A DNA stretch of 64,000 nucleotides from Acanthochlamys bracteata. Lineage: Eukaryota; Streptophyta; Magnoliopsida; Pandanales; Velloziaceae. The position numbers and the translations under genes are program-made. Every line of letters begins with the position of its first letter. Within the stretch, counting starts at the first letter, position 1. The stretch covers positions 4,045,270-4,109,269 of the forward strand of contig CM034136.1 in the NCBI GenBank assembly GCA_019914995.1, in the 5' to 3' direction. This document shows, one piece after another, positions 60,257 through 64,000 of the stretch. The notes under the pieces are model-generated. The model had not been told where the DNA came from and made no database searches. It saw only the letters and a list, made by a program, of their open reading frames with translations.

Positions 60257-61928
60257 GTTGAGCCAATTGCAAAGTAATACCTTCATCAACCGCTTTTTAT
60301 GTCACTGATGCCGTTGCATTCTTCAAATCTTCTATGTTACTACTCGTACTGAAGCGAACTTCATATTGTACAGGAGACGTCATACTCATTAAGCTTCAGC
60401 ACTTGACCCCTCAGGCATGAAATTTCAGGTCAAAGATCAAACAACTGACATGGTGTTGCTGCAAAAGTTCTGAGCCTCATTCAGGATGCTAAAACTAACA
60501 GTAATGTGACACTACAACGCATCAGGATAAGTTCGAACATAGCCCTGGCATTTTTTTGTGATCCTTGAAATCATTCTATATCCATTAATCAGTTGACAAC
60601 ATCAGCTACATAGCTTGCCACAACTTGTTACAGTTAGGTTAGAATTGTTAGCAAGATGTTTCTGAGATCAAAAGTTATAAATAAGCGTGTCGAACCGCAT
60701 GTGTATTCACCAGTCGTTTGGTTTGTCTTGTGTCGATGATGTAGTATCAGTTGCTATCAAAGGTGTATGTGCAAGGTGGTGTTTAACCTTTACACACAAA
60801 TTGTCTAGAAAATAAACCTTTTTGTCCATTGTCAAGTAACTTGAAGTTTCGCGCTGTACCATTTGTTTTTAATTTGCACTTTAGTCATTATATATTGGGA
60901 AGTCATCTCATCCGAATGACAAAATTCTGTCATGCCATAAGCTATCTTCAGTATGATTTTTTTACCAGCACTAATCAGCAGCAGGTGAACGAGCATGAGA
61001 CGTAAAGCTAAGCAGGACTTTCCTTGCACTTTCGTCACATTAATGTCTCTGAATTATTATTCACAGCGAATGCAAGCTATGAGAGCTTCAACATCAATAT
61101 GAGATTTCATATGAAGAGAAATAAGAAAGGGAATGGAAAACAGAGTGCTTAGCTACTTTGAGCTCTTATAACAACTGATCATGAGTAGTAAGTAGGTCCT
61201 GACATTATTGCCAACCCAAATTTATTACGTTGAATCTTCTGACTACGTCTTTAAATGCTCGCATGCAGTAGGTTTGCTTCACATATATACAGTACATTCG
61301 TGTAGCTAATGCATTCTCATCTGGTCCACATCCAGGCGGAGGGCAGTTATTTCCTTTTCCAAGTTTAGTCGTATTGAACCAACCACTTTGAATATTCTTG
61401 ATCATCACCAGCATATACGTACATGGATACAGCAGCTGTTAATGCGATCATGTTTTGTTGATGGCAAAATGCATCAGGAATCCGAATGGTGATCGATTAA
61501 AATCATGGAAGGAATGTATCAACATGCATGAGTGAAAAGCACCCAGCTAGCTGCAAGATATCATGAAGTGAGTGACTGTTAATTGGTTGATAGTTGCCGC
61601 GTTCATTGAAGAAGATAGCCAAGTAGCAACTAGTCTGAGCAAAAGCTTAGCTACCGCCATAGACTTTTTGTTTCTTTTGTCTCCTCTTCGACTCATGAAT
61701 TCCGGCAGCCAGCTCACCCACGACAACTTTGTCTATCTACTCAACAATCAATTAACTACAAGTCTCAGATAATAAACTTGCATTGATCGTAATTGCATTT
61801 ACTCCCCCAACTACTCGCATTCAATTCCATCGCTATATATAAGCATCTACGATGAGAACATTTTGAAGCATCAAAACACAAAACAATTCCTCCCCGCTTA
61901 TTTTCTCCGTATAGCTAGAGATCGATCA
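60257..61928. other. 3' flank of the kinase gene and upstream region of the glycine-rich gene
   Basis: Unique sequence without a supportable gene. The first ~600 bases probably include the kinase 3'UTR. The last few hundred bases form the promoter of the glycine-rich protein gene (TATA box listed). Short open frames here have no recognisable product. Confidence 0.55.
61834..61842 (+). promoter_or_regulatory. TATA box of the glycine-rich protein gene
   Basis: TATATATAA lies 87 bases upstream of the ATG at 61929, leaving room for a start site about 30 bases downstream and a leader of roughly 55-60 bases. It is the clearest core promoter element in the window. Confidence 0.75.
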
Positions 61929-62717
61929 ATGGGGACAAGGGTGATGAAGTTAGTGGCATTGCTTGGGCTTCTTGCCTTGACACTGATGGGCGATATTGCC
62001 GAGTCTCGTTGGCTTCAGAAGGAAAACTTCGGTGGTGGTGCAGGCTTTGGTGGAGGAGCTGGCGGTGGACTTGGCCATGGTGGTGGTCTAGGTGGCGGCG
62101 GAGGTCTTGGTGGTGGTCTTGGCCATGGAGGCGGTCTCGGTGGTGGTGCTGGCCTCGGCGGAGGAGCTGGTGCTGGCGGAGGACTCGGAGGCGGAGCTGG
62201 CCTTGGTGGTGGAGCTGGTGGTGGTCTTGGCCATGGCGGTGGTCTCGGTGGTGGTGCAGGCCTCGGCGGCGGAGCTGGTGGTGGACTCGGAGGCGGAGCT
62301 GGCCTTGGTGGTGGAGCTGGAGGTGGACTCGGGGGCGGCGGTGGCCTTGGTGGTGGAGCTGGAGGTGGACTCGGAGGCGGCGCTGGGGCTGGCGGTGGTC
62401 TCGGCGGTGGAGCTGGTGGAGGTGCAGGCCTTGGTGGTGGTGCTGGTGGAGGACTTGGCGGTCTAGGAGGTGGAGGTGGAGCTGGCGGTGGTGCAGGCCT
62501 TGGTGGTGGATTTGGAGGCGGCAAAGGCGGGGGAATTGGTTTCGGTAGCGGAGGAGCAGGCGGAGGGTTCGGCGGCGGTGGTGGTGGAGGAGCAGGTGGT
62601 GGGTTTGGTGGTGGCAGTGGGTTCGGAGGTGGAGCAGGAGGAGGATTTGGAGCAGCTGGTGGTGCTGGAGGCGGTGCAGGTGGAGGCTTTGGCGGCGGCG
62701 GTGGTGGCGGATTCTAA
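61929..62717 (+). CDS. Glycine-rich cell-wall-type structural protein, 262 residues
   Basis: A single intronless frame starts at the ATG at 61929 (context CAATGG) and stops with TAA at 62715-62717. Residues 1 to about 26 form a signal peptide (hydrophobic VALLGLLALTLMG, then a likely cut near AESRW). After SRWLQKENF the protein is almost entirely glycine with interspersed Leu, Ala, Phe and some His: N-terminal GGGLGHGGG and GGGAGLGGG repeats grade into GGGFGGG-type repeats at the C-terminus, which ends GGF. This is the class I plant glycine-rich protein plan, secreted and deposited in the wall. There is no RNA-binding or Cys-rich domain. A second Met at position 6 could also serve as start. 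The DNA repeat is built on GGTGGT/GGAGCTGG units, prone to length change. Confidence 0.92.
   Translation: MGTRVMKLVALLGLLALTLMGDIAESRWLQKENFGGGAGFGGGAGGGLGHGGGLGGGGGLGGGLGHGGGLGGGAGLGGGAGAGGGLGGGAGLGGGAGGGLGHGGGLGGGAGLGGGAGGGLGGGAGLGGGAGGGLGGGGGLGGGAGGGLGGGAGAGGGLGGGAGGGAGLGGGAGGGLGGLGGGGGAGGGAGLGGGFGGGKGGGIGFGSGGAGGGFGGGGGGGAGGGFGGGSGFGGGAGGGFGAAGGAGGGAGGGFGGGGGGGF
62038..62714 (+). repeat. GGN-rich internal coding repeat of the glycine-rich protein
   Basis: This is imperfect tandem DNA repetition of GGTGGTGGA/GGCGGAGCTGG-type units encoding Gly-rich motifs. It is strongly purine- and G-rich on the plus strand in contrast to the AT-rich surroundings. Runs such as GGTGGTGGTGGAGG could fold as G-quadruplexes; this is inference. 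Confidence 0.85.
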
Positions 62718-64000
62718 ATGATGAAGCTTAGCTTGAAAGCTAATTAACGTCTAACTGCATGCATGCATGCAGAGCAGAATTAAATTTGAATTAATTAATA
62801 TATAGTGTGTGGCTTCCATTTATGTATCTGAAAAGATTTGCGAGTGATTATTGCAAATTGAATTTGAATTCAAAATGTGTTCTATTATATACCTCTTTCA
62901 TTAGTACTCCATAAGTAGCCATGATTTCATGCACAATTTTTTGAAGTACCGATTTTTGAAGACCTATTCCAAAGTACTCTTACCGCGTATTCACCGTAAA
63001 TTAACCTCACTTTTTATAATTTAAAATTTAAAAATATTTTTAAAAAAATTATTTTATATTAAACATAAAATTTTAATTAAAATTTCAAAGATAAATTAAT
63101 AGAAAAAATATTTTAAATATTTATTTATTTTGTATTAATAATAAGTTTAAAAAATAAATTTGATGGATTGATAAATAAGAAATTTTTAACTCATCAAGAA
63201 GTACTCTACCTGAACAACTATTTATCATAGTTATCATATGCCATGAAATTTGTAAGTAACCATCGGCTCCAACAGAAACCGGCGCAAAAAGTTTTGTTCA
63301 AGGCAATATAACTTCTCGTGTATCTTCACTGAGGCTGCGTTTAGGCTCTCCACAAGTAATTTTAGCTAAAAAATCAGTTTTATATAATTTTTGTATTTAT
63401 TTTTTGTAAATTTATTTTTATAAAGCTAATTTCTAAGAATTTATTTTTAAAAATTCAATTTACATTGCTTACTTACCAGTAAATAAGCCCTAATTCTAGG
63501 CAATATTAGGCTCCTATGAATTAATATAAATGTTGAAAATCTATCTAGAACAGAAGATTAACTAGGTATTAGAGTGTGCACTTGAGATCTCAAAACTAAT
63601 TGAGCAACGAGAGCGGTAAATCTAATTCTTTCTAAATATTATTTCATGAATATTAATAAATAATATAAAAATAAATAATTATTAATACATGTCTTCAAAT
63701 AGAGTATTTTTTAAAATAAATAGATGCATGTTATTTGTCATATGTAATAAATTTAAATAAATCAGACTAGTTATTTTAAAATAAAATGAACTAATTATTA
63801 TATAATAAATTGAACTATGAGTGTTCTAAATATAGTGGATTAAAGAAGTTAAATTTATTTCACATTTTAATTGATTCGGAGCAATTTTATTTGATACTAT
63901 ACGATAAATTTAAAATTTTTTTAAAAATAATATAAAAAATAAGTTCAAATTTTTATAAATAATTAAATATCTTTTCAAAATTATTAATAAATAATATAAA
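62718..64000. other. 3' flank and AT-rich terminal spacer
   Basis: The first ~200 bases are the probable 3'UTR of the glycine-rich gene, with a (TGCA)n-like stretch at 62757-62771. From 62980 onward the DNA is very AT-rich, with loosely family-like repeat material (62990-63200, 63335-63490). No gene is seen. Confidence 0.55.

Noticed and set aside
61205-61414. 69-codon minus-strand open frame containing NNCPPPGCGPDENA
   Set aside because: The Pro/Cys cluster is suggestive, but there is no ATG-based exon context, signal peptide fit or splice structure that I can support.
62015-62524. Proline-rich antisense open frame of about 169 codons
   Set aside because: It is the complement of the GGN repeat; it lacks a proper ATG-led leader and promoter, and GGN repeats automatically give Pro codons on the other strand.

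Overview
The window reads as nuclear DNA of a flowering plant. It shows spliced genes with GT-AG introns, AT-rich introns and spacers, plant-type gene families (phytochrome, PAS-Raf kinase, glycine-rich wall protein), a Tourist-like DNA transposon and many short AT-rich transposon-like repeats. The exons are not GC-rich, so a grass is unlikely; monocot versus eudicot cannot be settled from the sequence. There is no bacterial-type operon organisation, no CRISPR array and no rRNA.

Layout. (1) 1-4042, minus: seven exons of a secreted or ER-targeted ethylbenzene-dehydrogenase-related haem-binding domain protein, running off the left edge. (2) 4152-7978: AT-rich spacer with several copies of a small dispersed repeat family. 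(3) 7979-11114, minus: a complete nine-exon kelch-repeat protein of 633 residues, with one GC-AG intron. (4) 11115-20200: spacer with tandem repeats, an old LTR-like direct repeat and an 877-bp Tourist/PIF-Harbinger-like element with TTA target duplications. (5) 20210-20738, minus: an intron-bearing pseudogene of cytosolic ribosomal protein eL42 (RPL44/L36a). (6) 23269-41333, plus: a 27-exon NOMO (nodal modulator) gene, an ER-membrane protein of about 1,205 residues, whole except for one apparent missing base at the start of exon 15. (7) 43519-43590, minus: tRNA-Gly(UCC) with an altered T-arm. (8) 44210-48145, plus: a chimeric pseudogene in which an internally deleted RPB10 (RNA polymerase subunit 10) fragment directly abuts an intron-containing, 5'-truncated phytochrome B fragment. 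(9) 51902-60256, plus: a complete 14-exon PAS-domain Raf-like protein kinase of 684 residues. (10) 61929-62717, plus: an intronless glycine-rich cell-wall-type protein with a signal peptide and a clear TATA box.

The intact genes have unrelated jobs: haem-binding secretory protein, kelch scaffold, ER translocon/membrane-protein biogenesis factor, signalling kinase and wall structural protein. They look like an ordinary plant gene neighbourhood. The unusual material is the RPB10-PHYB chimera, the frame break in NOMO, the small AT-rich repeat family with a palindromic core, and several independent tandem duplications inside introns. I did not find a convincing new multi-gene system.
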